Origin: Paragordius varius
Taxonomy: Eukaryota; Nematomorpha
Reading direction: 5' to 3'
Assembly (NCBI GenBank): GCA_964247055.1
Contig: OZ176053.1
Coordinates: forward strand, 8,122,001 to 8,186,000
DNA length: 64,000 nucleotides
Each line of letters starts with the position of its first letter. Position 1 is the first letter of the stretch. The position numbers and the translations under genes were made by a program. Shown here in pieces: positions 13,364 to 26,163 of the stretch. The notes beneath the pieces were generated by a model. It saw nothing but the letters and a program-made list of their open reading frames with translations. It did no database searches and was not told the DNA's origin.

Positions 13364-15336
13364 GAAATCAAAATAATAGTTTTAAAATGTAACCCTGTCC
13401 TTCCTTAAATAATTTATGCAGATTTTTTATATACGATGAAAAATTTATTGTATGTTAATGCATGTACTACGATAAATGGTATTTAAAAAAACAAAACAAC
13501 ATTATTGTTACAATGTAACGCTTGCTTAATTTATTGTTTAACTAAATATTCCTTTTTTCGAAATTTAGACATCTATTTTGCATTGATAGATTTATTAGCG
13601 ACTTTATATTCATCCCATTAATTTATGTATTGCTTTTATAATTATTTGTAAATGCTGCAAATCCATTGTAAATGTAATAAATAACGAACATTGTAAATGT
13701 TTCGCACCTTCTCATATAGAATTTGTGATGTAATATTTTCTAACTGTAAATATAAATGAATAAATATTAGCTGCTCAAACTTGTGGTATTAGTTTCATCA
13801 ATAATTCAAACAGACATCTTATCCTTATTAAATCCTTATCCAACTCTTACTTAAGGTTGGTTAAAGATAACATTTTATAGAAACTGTAAAACAACGTCAG
13901 ACTTTCCAAGCGTTTAAATATAAAAATAATAGCCTCGTAGTAAGGAGTAGTAATACTGGTATTTGATGAATAGAACTAATATAAAATTTAAATAATGCCT
14001 GGCAAAACGTTAAAATTTATGCACATTTTTTTATAAAATCATTATCGAATTGCAAATCAAAATATTTGAGCCAATATATTTGTTAATGTTAACATCAAGA
14101 CACGCTTTCAAAAATAGGTGCAGCGGGGCCTACTTTACATTATATTTAGTAATAACATTAAAAATAACTATGTTGAAATTAATGTTAGCAAATCATAGTT
14201 TTTAATTAAAATATATTTGATAGCGCTTACCTTACACTGTAAATACTAATAATGATAAATAAATTTTTGATAAAAATTCGGATTATCTAACCTTGACTGT
14301 CACTCCTTCAGCATTTGGGATAAATACGATTAATGTAGTTTGGTATATATCATTTTATAACTTATATATTTATTGTTTATGTAAAGTTAATGTCTAGCTA
14401 AAAAAAAACCCATATAACAAAACCGTTGTTTTAATTGCTGTTTAAAATCTAGTTTGCCTAAATTCCCTGAATTTTTGGATCTGAACCCTCAACATTTATT
14501 ATTTAATAATTTTTTACCGTTATAAAATTATTTAAAAAAAAATATAACTAGTGAGAACTAGGGGTTAAAATCCGAATCGTATAATTTTTTTTCGAAACTA
14601 TCAGTTTTTATGGAATCGAAAAATCAAAAACAGATCCTATCGAAACCGAGATTCTCATTTGTTCCAAAAATAAAATTTTAAATTATTTTTAATTTATTTT
14701 TTTGATGTTAGATATAATATTTACCTACTTTTTTATATCGGTTTCTAGTTTATACTTATCATAAAATATTTATGGATTTTCCCGTAAATAGCATACAATT
14801 TTGTAATTTATATGTTCATTCTATGGATTTTTATCCACATTTCAAAATAATTATGCTATTTTTTCCTTTGAAAAACAAAAAAACCAGTCTGACTATTTGT
14901 CCAAACATTGGAACTAATCAGAAAAAAATGGATTTAAACCCGAAGAATCCGATAGTAATCCCTAGTAATACCCGAGTCCATGCATAACGTCTTACTCCAA
15001 CTTTCCAATAATTCTAAACAGTTTTGTTGCTTTTGAAAGCGTTACGCTAAAAATTATCTATTTTTTGCAAAATAAGTGCTTGCATTAAAATAACATCTCA
15101 TAATCATATATAAACCGAGTTAATTTCACCTTTTTTATATGTCTATAAGGATTTTATGAAATATTATATAATCAAACTTGAAGTATTATGAATATTTTAT
15201 ATTCAACCGCTTCTATTGAAGTGCTTAAAGTATCATTCCTGAAGCGTTTTTTATCAGATATTTTTCGAGGAGTTGTGATAAATACGTTGAGAAGGGATAA
15301 GTATATTTTTTTCTACCAATTTCAACACTATTCCAC

Positions 15337-16995
15337 CAGTGGCGTACCTAGGGAGTGGAAAGGGGGGCTGATGCACCGGGCGCCATAGTTAAAGGAGCGC
15401 CGGATTTTAAATTTTTTTAATTTGATTTCATAAAAATAGGTGTTCAAAAGCTATTATTGTAATTAATACATAACAAATCACCCATTTATAAGCGCCTTCA
15501 ATCTTGATCAAAATTCTCCCAATATCTATACATATGTTTCATATCTTTTTATCAGATATTTTTCGGGAGTTTGTGATAAAAAGTTGAAAAGGGATAAGTG
15601 TCTTTTTTTTAACCAAACTCAATACTATTTTAGTTATAATACTTTAAGATGTGCGGTTAATTTTGTATAATAAAAATATAAAATAATATTTGATATCTCT
15701 CTAATGGATAATGGGATAATGAAAAGAATTATACCAAATTCAAGAAAAAAAGAGTAAATCAATTGAGCAGCAATAAGATGGTATACCATGCCCTAAATTG
15801 GAGAAAAAAATAAATAATATTTATTTTAGAATTCACTCTTTATATTATTAATTTTGCAAGAGAATTTTAACATAATGGGTGTCATTGAACAGGCAATATA
15901 TTGAAAGAAAATTAACATTAATAATGATCTTATCCATCAAATATATTTTATAAATCAATATTGATAAGTGAACAAGAGTTACGTTTAAACCGGAACAATT
16001 ATATTGTTTGTTTTCATGACCCATTTAACGTATAATTTGTTCTGTTACCTCAAAAGAAGAAAAAAGATTTTTGATTAAAATATAGTGGAACCGTTTTGGA
16101 ATTAAAATTTTATTAAAAAAATAGAACAGGTACCAAAATTAGAAAACTGACCTGGAACCGGACCCTAAAACGGTTCCGGTTTAAATTCGAGGATTTTAAT
16201 ATACTAAAGCTTTAATATTTTTATGCTTCAAATGTTCGCTCTGTAATATAATCTCGAAGGATAGGATACTGTAATAATTCAAATAAGAAAAATAATTTTT
16301 TAAATAAATCATTATTATCAAACTAAACTTAGCGGTTTTCAAAATAAAAAAGAAAGTTGAAAGCTAAATATACCATACAAAAGTTAAGAGAAAGGTTGCA
16401 ATCATATTTGCATAATGGTAATAATCATAATACCAATTCTACTTTATTTCTCAACCAGACCCAATATTTTTCGACAATATGAATTCGACAATAAAATCTG
16501 TATCTAACAACAGCGCCTCAATATTTTTACCCATCCATACAATAGAGGATTTTAATAACAATAAGATAGGGGAATAAAAGTGTTTATGTAAAACATGCTA
16601 TATTTATGTCTAGCCAAGCAGTTTTCATGAAAAATTTATATTTAACTTTGTGAATTTTTTTGATGTTCTTAATACCTAAGGATTGCCATTTTTCCGGCCG
16701 CAAGCCCTTTTCTAAAAAAAATTTTTGTCAGGCTAAGCATTCGAATGCAGTATGAATACTGCTTTTATGCAACATTATATTTGACTAAGTCAAACTTTTC
16801 GCACAGAAACTAAAATATTTTTTAATCTGTAAAACATTTGCTAAGCAAGCCGTCGTTTTTAAAGGGATGGGGTTTAATGTCCATATTTTTTCCTGTGTTC
16901 CAGCTCATGGAATTTGATTATGCAAGGGGTTGCTCTAAGGGAGGTGCCATTATGGATTCATACACCTGGCGCCATAAATGCAAGCTACGCCTCTG
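15337..16995. mobile_element. CAGTGGCGTA-ended DNA transposon, probably hAT-like, non-coding
   Basis: The left end is CAGTGGCGTACCTAGGG and the right end, read on the minus strand, is CAGAGGCGTAGCTTGC; GGCGCC motifs lie inside both ends. Eight-base flanks TATTCCAC and ATTTCAAC match at 5 of 8 positions. No transposase frame was found in 1.66 kb. A related end occurs at 2765. The segment at about 15200-15336, just outside the left end, is repeated at about 15545-15660 (shared TTTTTATCAGATATTTTTCG), so the interior may be composite. Confidence 0.45.
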
Positions 16996-17689
16996 ATTTC
17001 AACCAAACTCTTTAGCCACACTTTACACTTTCTACCCAAATAGCATTTTTATTAAATTACAAATTTCAACCATTTCAAATCAAATTCGGCACTTTTTTAA
17101 TTAACTGTATGATATATTTGAAAATTTTAACGGTTAATAATAATTTCTAATTACTGAATCTTGAGGTCCTTTATTAATATTGAATTTAATTAGCGTAAAT
17201 TTTGATGTTTCGGTCCAAAACACATAGTTTTAATCAAATATGGTACCCCTAAAGCCATTTTAGATTAAATATTTTAATTAATTTTAAGGGTAAAAAATAA
17301 ATGAAAGAAAAAGGTTAGGGACTCTACATGCCTATCAAACTTTTGGCATGCTCAAAAATTTAATAAAGCATTTAAAATAAATGTAAATTTTGTTGGTAAA
17401 AAAGTTGAGTTTGATTGGAAAAAAGTGCAATGGCTAATTTTACTAGTAAACTATTATAAATATACATTTACTAGCGTAAATCTCGTGCTGCTACGCAGCC
17501 CGAGGAAATCCTTCGGACTTTTTTTTGGGAGGGGGAAGGGGGAGGAGGGGGTTGTAGGCGGGTGGCCCACTACCCAGAGGCCAATATAAAAATGTAGATA
17601 GATAAAAATTTTGCCTTTGTACCTGGAATCATCATTCATTACTAATAGTTTATGGAAGAATGGCTTCAAAATTAAATAATAGTTCAATG

Positions 17690-18290
17690 ATAGCGCATTT
17701 TTTAGGGAGTAAAGGGCTTATTCAACGGCTAATTCAAAAAATCCGCTCGACTTAAATTTTTGACTATTTACGGGTAATACTTTAAGCAGCTAATATGGCC
17801 TGATAGGTTTTTTGAAATTTAGCCCCAAAAGCACTTTATTTCGATATGACGGGTAAGTTTTGCGCGGGTAGCTCTTTACTCAGCAGCTATCATCAAAGAA
17901 ACGCTTGACTAAAATTTTTGCCTTTTAACAGGGAATACGTGGTATCCTTATTAAATTTTTACGGTCTCATACCATGAGCGAAAAATAGAATCAAAAAATT
18001 ATTTTTGTGGACTTTGTTTTTTTGAAAAAAATGGCATTTTACGGGGGCGGGTAAAAAGAGGGCCTAAATTAAAAAAGCGAGCCGACTATGTTCGGCGCAA
18101 TCAAAAATAAGTAAACAAAAATCATATTTATTGAATGGTCCAACACGTTCTTCGGAAAATTGTCTCAAAGACACGATTTTTGTGGACTTAGGTTTTCAAA
18201 AAAAATCATTTTTTACACGGGGTGGGCCCGAACTGGGGGCCTAATTCAAAAAAGGGGCGAAGCTATTGTCGGGGCATTCATTAATGGTTA
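17690..18290. repeat. Degenerate tandem array, units of roughly 180 bp
   Basis: Successive segments repeat the order TTTTTGTGGACTT..., a G-rich ACGGGGGCGGG or ACACGGGGTGGG block, GGGCCTAA..TTCAAAAAA, then GCG or GGGGCG with CTAT.TTCGG. The clearest pair lies at about 18000-18085 and 18173-18275, with earlier, more diverged units from 17690. Single related units occur near 7260-7330 and 30490-30620. It is probably a decayed satellite or an internally repeated transposon. Confidence 0.5.
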
Positions 18291-18409
18291 TATTTTTCGA
18301 TATTTGGATTTGAATGGGTTTACCCGTTTTCCGGAAACAGATCACAAAGCCAGCATTTTCCATTTTTATAAATATATAGATTTCTCGCGGACTGCATAAA
18401 TATTTAGGA

Positions 18410-18448
18410 GGGCTGCATGCGGCAAGTGAGCCACGTGTACCACCCCTG
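18410..18448. mobile_element. hAT-like right terminus
   Basis: GCATGCGGCAAGTGAGCC followed by CACGTGTACCACCCCTG reads, on the minus strand, as CAGGGGTGGTACACGTGGCTC, matching the ends of the hAT-like copies at 26172 and 44569. The matching left end was not confidently found; GGTCCAACACGTTC near 18138 is a candidate. Confidence 0.4.
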
Positions 18449-18778
18449 GTTATAATATTGACTTGGGGCAAAAAATCATAATCTATGCAATTTGCCACAT
18501 ACAATCTTACATATTGAGGCCCATAATTTAGTTAAATGTCTCAGCTCAGAAACCAAAAGGTAATGTAATTGATACAATTTCTATCAAAATATATAAAAGC
18601 TATTCTAATAAAATATTTAATCAAACATTGATTTTTAATTAAATTATTATCTGTTAAGTATTCTTTTTCATTCACTATTCTGAGGTAAAATATATGAATA
18701 TTTTTTCAGATGCATATCATTACATAGACACCCCCTTATTTCTATTTAAGTTCCCATCATTTTAGCATGCATTAAAAA

Positions 18779-18895
18779 TACAGTAGCGTATGGCATAAAA
18801 CAATAAAGTCTATAAAAGAATAAAAAAATGTTTTTTTAAAAAAAAAAATTTATTCTTTTATGGACTAATAATGTTTAATGCCATACGCTACTGTA
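18779..18895. mobile_element. 117-bp hairpin MITE with TA flanks
   Basis: The left arm TACAGTAGCGTATGGCAT and the right arm ATGCCATACGCTACTGTA are perfect reverse complements. Pairing continues through TCTATAAAAGAATAAA / TTTATTCTTTTATGGA to a small A/T loop. TA at both ends fits a Tc1/mariner-type target duplication. The transcript would fold into a near-perfect hairpin of about 55 bp. Confidence 0.75.
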
Positions 18896-19319
18896 AATCA
18901 AACCCCCGTTTATTCTTTGTCTAATGATAATCATATGTCATATAAATACTTAAGTTAATAATATTAGCTTATTAAATGGGTTGAATATAATTATATCCTA
19001 TTTTTAATTATAATTTTACAGTGAATTGATATAAAAATAAAACAATATATCAATTAGCGAGCGAAAATGGGATATTATATCTCAGTTGGCAAAATGTGGT
19101 TTTTAATATTTGGATCCAACAAACCAGCTTTCAGAATTCGAGAAAAATCAGGACGTTGTATATAAGGAAAATCACAGTTGTTTTTTGAGATTTATGTTAT
19201 AAAATTTCATTTATAAACCAAAATATCTAAAATTCCAAACAAATAGTAATTGTAAAATAATAATTTATGCTTTTGTTGTTAGTTTATTAACAGTATGACC
19301 TTTTAACTTTTTGTCCTAG

Positions 19320-19745
19320 TTGACATATTGGTGGGGTAATTTTACATCTCCCAGCTCAGTTTTGTAAATAACTACTGTGATTTTTTTTTTAAATTTAACT
19401 ATCAAACATTGTTTCCCGTATTAGATAAAAAAGCTTGTATAATTTACAGTGTGACTCCTAGAGTCTAAAATTGGTTCAACACGAAACAAACAGCTGATAT
19501 TAAAATGAAAATACATCAAGTTTTTGCTGGTAAAATGTAGGGAAAGCTTTTTTAAGATAATTATTTGAATTTTCTAACCCTAATATACATTGTTTGCCTG
19601 CTTTAGCGATTCAAAAAAAATTTATAGAAAAAAATGGCGGTGAAAAAGTTTGAGATGTTTTTAATTTTACATTTTTATAAAAAAAAAATTTTATAATGCG
19701 CCTAAAAGGCTAAAGAAAGCATATTTTTGAATTCGGCTTGATGCC
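19320..19745. repeat. Dispersed repeat, copy A
   Basis: Aligns over about 400 bp with 38024-38405. Shared landmarks in the same order are CTAGAGTCTAAAATT, ATATCAAGTTTTT, ATGGC..AAAAAGTTTGAGATG, ATAATGCGCCTAAAAG and GAGAAAGCATATTTT. Neither copy codes for anything recognisable and the boundaries are not sharp. It is likely an old transposon relic of unknown class. Confidence 0.6.
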
Positions 19746-21944
19746 TTAAATACTATTAAAATATTCCAATTCAAATCGCTCTGGGATATAAAACTACCCC
19801 AAAAGGTCGTAAAATGTTAATAGAAAGAGCGTAAATTTAAAAATCCAATTTTGTAAAAACAAAAGTATTTTATAAAACAGCGTTTAAACTTATTATAAGG
19901 CTAGTCTAAAATTCAGTAGTTTTTACAAACTTGTTTTTTAACGTTTTATGTTTAGTTCGGTAATTGAGATGGAAATAATATATGTTAATCAAATGCCATT
20001 ACAATCTATACATTCAGGTAATAAACGGGTTAATAACATTTTTAATGCAAATGATTAGCTGGTGTGCAAACACTAAGCAATTTTAGACGAACTTGAGGCT
20101 TTAATAAAGGTTTTGACATTTAAAGTCCCCATATACAAATTTTTAAAATTTAAATACTTTTTAAATAAAACAAATTAGAATTTTGCATTTTTCACGCTTT
20201 ACTTTATATGTGGAAACCTATTGAAGCATAAGAATATAAAATATGCTTACCATTACACATGCACAAAATTGGGGGTGCGAAAATCTGATGAACATATATT
20301 TTGATAACTAAGTGTATCAAGATTATCTACGCGTAATTTAAAAATATTAGCACTTTTGTAAAAAAAATCAAAAAATTGGGGCCATTTTGCTAAATTTTTT
20401 TGGCTTCATTCCAAAAATGCATTGAGGCTCGGTAAGTCAAAATGGGCTAGTTTCTAATAACAAGCGCAATGCCGAAAATGCGCTGTAAAAATTTTATGAT
20501 TAATTAAGACTTTTCCAAAAATAAATTTTCTATGTCATAATAATCTACCATATATTAAAAATTCTTATGTTTTTAAGAACATTAGTCCGTTTTATAGGGC
20601 GCCAACAAATATAGAATTTCGGAGCTCATGTCTTAAAATTAAAAAATATGGTTATTTTAAATATAGATGATATATTTTAGTATCTTAAGGAAGCATTAGG
20701 CTTATACCAAAAAATTATTTGGCACTATGCAAATGCCATTTTTCAATATGGAGCAAATTACTATAAGAGTGGTAATAACTTTTTTAAATCACTTGAAAGG
20801 CCCTGATGTGAATACTGATGTACATCTTATCAGAAAATGTTAAATTCATATGATTTATTTTGTCATTGGGGTATCTATCGACTTGCTAAGTTTTAGACGA
20901 TTTCATTAATTTAATAGAAAATTCTTAAAAAACAGCCGTCTCTAAGATCATTTTTTGAGTAATTTCTTTATGTGCTACGTGACCCCAATTTTTTCGTATT
21001 CTTAATCCGTAACGTATTTAATATCTCGTTTTTGAAAACATTTAAAAATTGGCGGTTAAAAAAATATAATGGAGATAATGTAATTTGGACGGAGTCCAGA
21101 AACAGCTTTGCATTATCGTCAGTTTGTTTTTGTTGGTATATGAATTGAAATTGATTTTCCTAAATATAAATTCTCAGAAAATTTTATGATTGAACAAATG
21201 TATAAATATTTTGTTTATTTAAATTTTGGCAAGAAGCCTAAATTAATTTATTATTACATTAAAAATATTGATTTGTATAAACAAATATTTTTCAAATTAA
21301 TTAATTTGTAATTAATTGATTGATAATAATATAGATAAAAATATTAATGTAAATATTTTTTTCATTATTGTAATTTATCTATAAAATTTTATGAAAAAGA
21401 AATAATATATATTGGAAAACTTGAACTGACAATTTTGCGTTAAACGGTTTCGTTACATCATGAAAACACACATAATCTTTTTTTATTAGCTAGCATACAT
21501 TACATATCTTTCATATTGTCCAAAAACCGGAATTAGGCATTATGACAAACGGTGACAGATAATTTTTGTAAAAAAAACAAAAAAATGTAAAATGTAAGAG
21601 AAGTAAAAAAAATCGATTGGACCAAATCGGAATATAAGACAACTATTGTACACTAAATTTTTAAGGATTAAAAATTAGATTATTATACCATCTGGCTATG
21701 ACATTTGGCTTGAAATGCGAATGAGCAATCACAAAAATTTAGCACTTTCCGACCGGCATACAGTTACGAGATATGTACTAACTATATAACACATACATAA
21801 AATATTGGTTTCAATATATGTGAGCGACAAAAAATCGATTGGATATAATCAACATATATTGAATCTAAATATATATTCATTAATAATATTTTATTTAATT
21901 ATATTTTTGTGCGAATAAAATCATTTTAATACCAAATTTTGAAA

Positions 21945-24628
21945 ATGACTGTCGATTATTCTTACTCCTATTCCTCGACATCAAGCTCGGTAAATATTTT
22001 AACACTTGATTAGAGAGACCTTTTGTAATGGGAGAAAAAACATTCAAATTTTTGTTTCAGATTATCTCTTAATACTAATCTAATTATTTAAATACATTTC
22101 GCAAACCAGGATAAGCACAACCACATAGTTAGAAAGCCCACTTAAATTGCAACTGTTTTTAAAATTGATTGTATTGGTTGATATTTTTTACCATAGTATT
22201 GAGTTATAAATTTATGTTTAAAACAGTGATTAAGCAGGGCATTAACAGCGTTACTTTCTGCCGGAAAATTTATCTCTATATTCCTTTCGGTTTTCTTTAG
22301 GTGATAATAAGATATCTTGACAAATTATATACCACAGAACTAATAAGAACAAAAGCACTTTCCAGTTGTAAAAGATTTAATCAATTATAATCAATTTTCA
22401 GTTTAATTAAGAGGTTTTCTAATGGATAAAATATATACATATGTCATGTTTTGGGTCAGAAAAGTAGTTTTATTTAAATGTTGATGTATTTTTGATGAAT
22501 GATTAGCTTTTAAGATATAAAAAATGGGCTCATGTTACATTTGAAGCATAACACTCAAAAACTGTTTTTTAGCGGTCGGCTGTTTTTAAAAAATTGCTAG
22601 AATTTTATTAACATATTATTAACCATTTAAAGTTCGAATTCACCCTTGAACAATTTAAATTCACCCTCGAACAAATCAAATTCACCCTTGAACAATACAA
22701 ATTCACCTTCGAACAATTGAAATTCACCCTAAAATAAATTAGGTGCTTTTTAAAATTAAAAATTACTTATATTTTTTATACATTAAAAAAATGAAATATT
22801 TTGTTTAAACTTAAAATATTACTGGAAAAATAAACTTAGCCATAAAAATATATTTCATATTAATAATGATTTATATTAGCCCGAAAGCATATAATTTATT
22901 TTCAAGGTGAATTTGAATTTTTCGAGGGTGACTTTGAATTGTTCAAGGGTGAGTTTGAATTGTAAATGGTATGGTTTTGTTACAATTTCATATATTTTAA
23001 AAGTGAATCTTTAGAGTGCAAAAAGATTAAAAGTTTTCATATAAATTATGAGTAATTTGTTTCATGGCTTTTCGATAGTAATAAATTTAATTATAACTTT
23101 TAAAAACCTAAGTTTTGCATCAACCTTTAAAAAATAAAATCATATGGTGTAACCTGTTGTATTTTAAGAAAAGTCATATACAGTTAGAAGCCCTGAAGAA
23201 TGATATTGACGTCCTTCTGCCCTGAGGTGTGTAAAATCGTAGGAAGGCGGTAAGGGTCGTCCTGTGAGTACAGTTACGGTAAGGAGCAAGTCTGTCACAC
23301 CTTTTTCTGGATGCCTGGATGCTATATCATATAAAATACCAAATATATCAATAAAAAGACTTATTCGCATATCTGAAATAATACTTACTTTGTTTAATTT
23401 CTACTATTTGAAATTTTGCAAAAAATATCGGTTTATTCATATACCTTTTGTTCATTCTATACATATATTTATATCCACATAAAGCTTTAAGAACAGTTGA
23501 TTGCTTAAAATCTGTTTTTGAAGTTTTTATCACGCTAATGACAGCAATTTTATCGGTTTCTGATATTAATTAAACTACCTAAATTCTAGATTCCAGCACC
23601 TCGAATTCGGACACCGTTTGAACGATTTTTAATTATAATGTTATTTTCGATATTTGAAGTTATATACATGAATAATTGATTATATAAAAAATGATAATCA
23701 ATGCTCCCCCTTTTTAATGGAGACAAATCTGATACAAATGTTTAATTCAAGATTGCATCTTTTAATCGAATCACAAACCTTTAAAAAATACGGTTTTACC
23801 AATAATTATAAAATCGCCACTTTTACCGTTTTTCTCGACGTTAGCCCTAATTCCTAGGCCTCTTTGAAAGTTTCTAACTCATAATCAAAATATGATTTAT
23901 ATTTTATGTTATTGCTTATTAAAAATTAGGAGAAGCCAGACATCATGACATCGGGATACAAAAGCTTGGGCAGTGGCATTAAACCCATCTTTGATTTGTC
24001 GAGCCGTATTGGAGGTGTATCCCATCCAGAAGATTGGTATACGAATAGCTCTACTTATCCTAGACCGACGCAAACGCACCCATTTCCTAGTCACCGTTAT
24101 TATCCTAACTATTCAGCTTACTATGGTACTTTGACCGGTTCCAATTATTTGCCATCAACTCATGCGTCCTGGGAAAAAAAATCGTCAACCAATTTGGTCG
24201 ATAAATTTTTCCCCTCATCGTCGACATACTCGTCATCTTCTGCTCTATCATCCTATCCGAGTTCGGGTTTGAGTCCAATAAGCGCTTACACGCCATACAC
24301 CTACACAGCCTACGTTACGTATGATTACCCGACTTCAAACTATTACTATAGTCGTTACTATCCGTTAAGTAGCATCGGTAGCTACTCTTATGGATACCCA
24401 TATAGCTCGTATAGTTCGTACTTACCCTCATCCTCTTATTACCCATCAACGTATTCATCCGTGTACCCAAGTTACCAGAGATACTTGAGTAGTCCGTACT
24501 ACAGCCCATCGTATTATTCATCTTCTTACAGCAGCAGTCTACCCTTGAGCCACAGAAGCAGTTATATTGGATATAATCCATATCCTTTCCCCTATCGTTT
24601 GAGACCTGCCCTATCATACTACTATTAG
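21945..24628 (+). CDS. Tyr/Ser/Pro-rich low-complexity protein, paralog 2
   Basis: Two exons: 21945-21989 (M T V D Y S Y S Y S S T S S S, then GTAAAT) and 23930-24628 after a TTAG acceptor, joined in phase 0. The predicted protein is 247 residues. The C-terminal half is a Tyr/Ser/Pro run like that of the gene at 11304-13363 (blocks such as YSSYSSYLPSSSYYPS); the N-terminal half contains a less biased region (GYKSLGSGIKPIFDL). No signal peptide, transmembrane segment or known domain was seen. The gene lies 8.6 kb downstream of its paralog in the same orientation, which suggests an old local duplication. An internal Met at 23945 could serve as an alternative start, but the shared exon layout favours the upstream exon. 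Function unknown. Confidence 0.78.
22619..22973. mobile_element. Foldback-like element with 21-bp repeat arms, copy 1
   Basis: The left end is TTAACCATTTAAAG and the right end AAATGGTATG, a decayed TATACCATTT inverted repeat. Inside the left end are four to five tandem 21-bp units of the type AATTCACCCTTGAACAA. The right arm has about three inverted units (TTGTTCAAGGGTGA type). The core is AT-rich and non-coding. It lies in the intron of the Tyr/Ser-rich gene 21945-24628. Confidence 0.7.
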
Positions 24629-25709
24629 AATGAAATGTAAATAATATGGTACTATTAAAACTAAAATTGGATATTATTATACAATTGCGAAAATGTAAAT
24701 TATATTCATTATCATTTTTTTCGAAATTTAGACACACCGAAATATAATGTTTGTTTTCTGTTTCAATATCTATATTCATTTAAATTAAATTTTAAAATTT
24801 GATTTTTTTGAAGGTCAATCAATTAATATTTTTAAATTTCAAAATTGTATTGTAAAATTTCATATATATAATAATATATTAATATATTTTGTAACACATT
24901 AAAGTGTGATCAATACATATCAAACATAACTTAAATGGAATTGTGCCAATTGATTCTTAATGATTGTGTTGTTTTCTAAATATTTGCGCCAATTTATAGA
25001 TAATATTTGCATAATAAATTATCTATATAAATATTGATCCGAAGAATATAATAAATACTTTTGTCCAAAAACAACCAAATTCATATAGAATGTTTATAAA
25101 GTCTTTATGAATTATAAAAAATTTGAATACATAAGCAAACCTTATCCATTACCGAAATATTTTATCAACCATTTATAACCGAATTTTTTCGGATATAAAT
25201 AATAATTTTTCGAAGCGATTAATATTAATGCATAGGGGATAGGCATAATATTTTCGGTAATAATATATAATATTCTATTATTTAGTAATTTTTTATGGTG
25301 CAAATTTAGGGTCAAAAATGTAATGTTACCAATTATTTTTGGATATAAAATTCTACAGCTCTGAGAATTTGAAAATAAGCTAGGAGTGTTGCAGTTAAGG
25401 AAATTATTAAAATTGATTTTAAGCAGCCAGCTGTTTTAAAAAATATTCGTTATAAAATTGATATTTATGAATCAAATGGCTAAAATCATAGTGAATAATA
25501 ACAAAAGAATTTGAATTTGTACCGTGAGTAAAACAAGTTTTGTTAAACAAAATAAAAAGTATTTATGAAATTATGTAAAAATTTGAGGGGCTTAAATCAA
25601 AATTAAAAGCATTTTTCTAAAATGCTTAGTATTGCACACTAGCTACTTAACCTTTTGACCTGAGATGGAAAAATAAAATATAAGTTTAAATAATTCAATA
25701 AATTTTAGA

Positions 25710-25796
25710 ATGTCATCAGTTATATCAGATGTTTTATTGAAAAATTATTTAGCAAGCGTGCAAAAAGCCATTCTAGAGACCCAACTGATACTGTGG
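25710..25796 (+). CDS. Possible short first exon of an unrecognised gene
   Basis: ATG follows a TTTTAG one base upstream and opens 29 codons (starts MSSVISDVLLKNYLASVQKA), ending exactly at TGG followed by a strong GTAAGT donor. The peptide would form an amphipathic helix. No matching downstream exon was identified; the open frame at 26431-26625 (+) inside the hAT-like element is a weak candidate. It may be a chance open stretch. Confidence 0.25.
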
Positions 25797-26163
25797 GTAA
25801 GTTTTTACAAAACTCCTTAAAGTCATTGATTTTATTCTGGAGAATTTTTATATTAAGAAGCTTAACTTTATAAATTTCGGAGCTTGTTAAGACACAATCT
25901 TAAAATTTTATGTATTTTTTATCAATTTTGACAGTAAAAAAATTTATAACGAAATTCTTTAAAAAACAGCTACTGGTAATAATCAGCTTCGTTGAGTTTA
26001 TTTTTCTTATATGCAATGATGCGCGTAATGCGAATTCTCAAAGCGTGAGTTCATTCATCCAAAAATAGGGAAATTCGAAAATTGAAATTGGATAATGTTT
26101 TATAAATCGAAAGTAGATACACAGATTTTGAATCTCTATTTATATATGAAAGGGCGTCACCAT

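Larger units (their letters stand above)
13364..21944. other. Intergenic stretch between the two Tyr/Ser-rich genes, repeat-rich
   Basis: The first few hundred bases are the presumed 3' UTR and downstream sequence of paralog 1, with AATAAA motifs near 13678 and 13760. The rest holds AACCGG/GGTTCC-rich tracts (14450-14670, 16080-16200), a CAGTGGCGTA-ended element (15337-16995), a degenerate array of about 180-bp units (17690-18290), a hAT-type right end near 18448, a short hairpin element (18779-18895) and a dispersed repeat (19320-19745). No coding exon was recognised. Confidence 0.5.
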
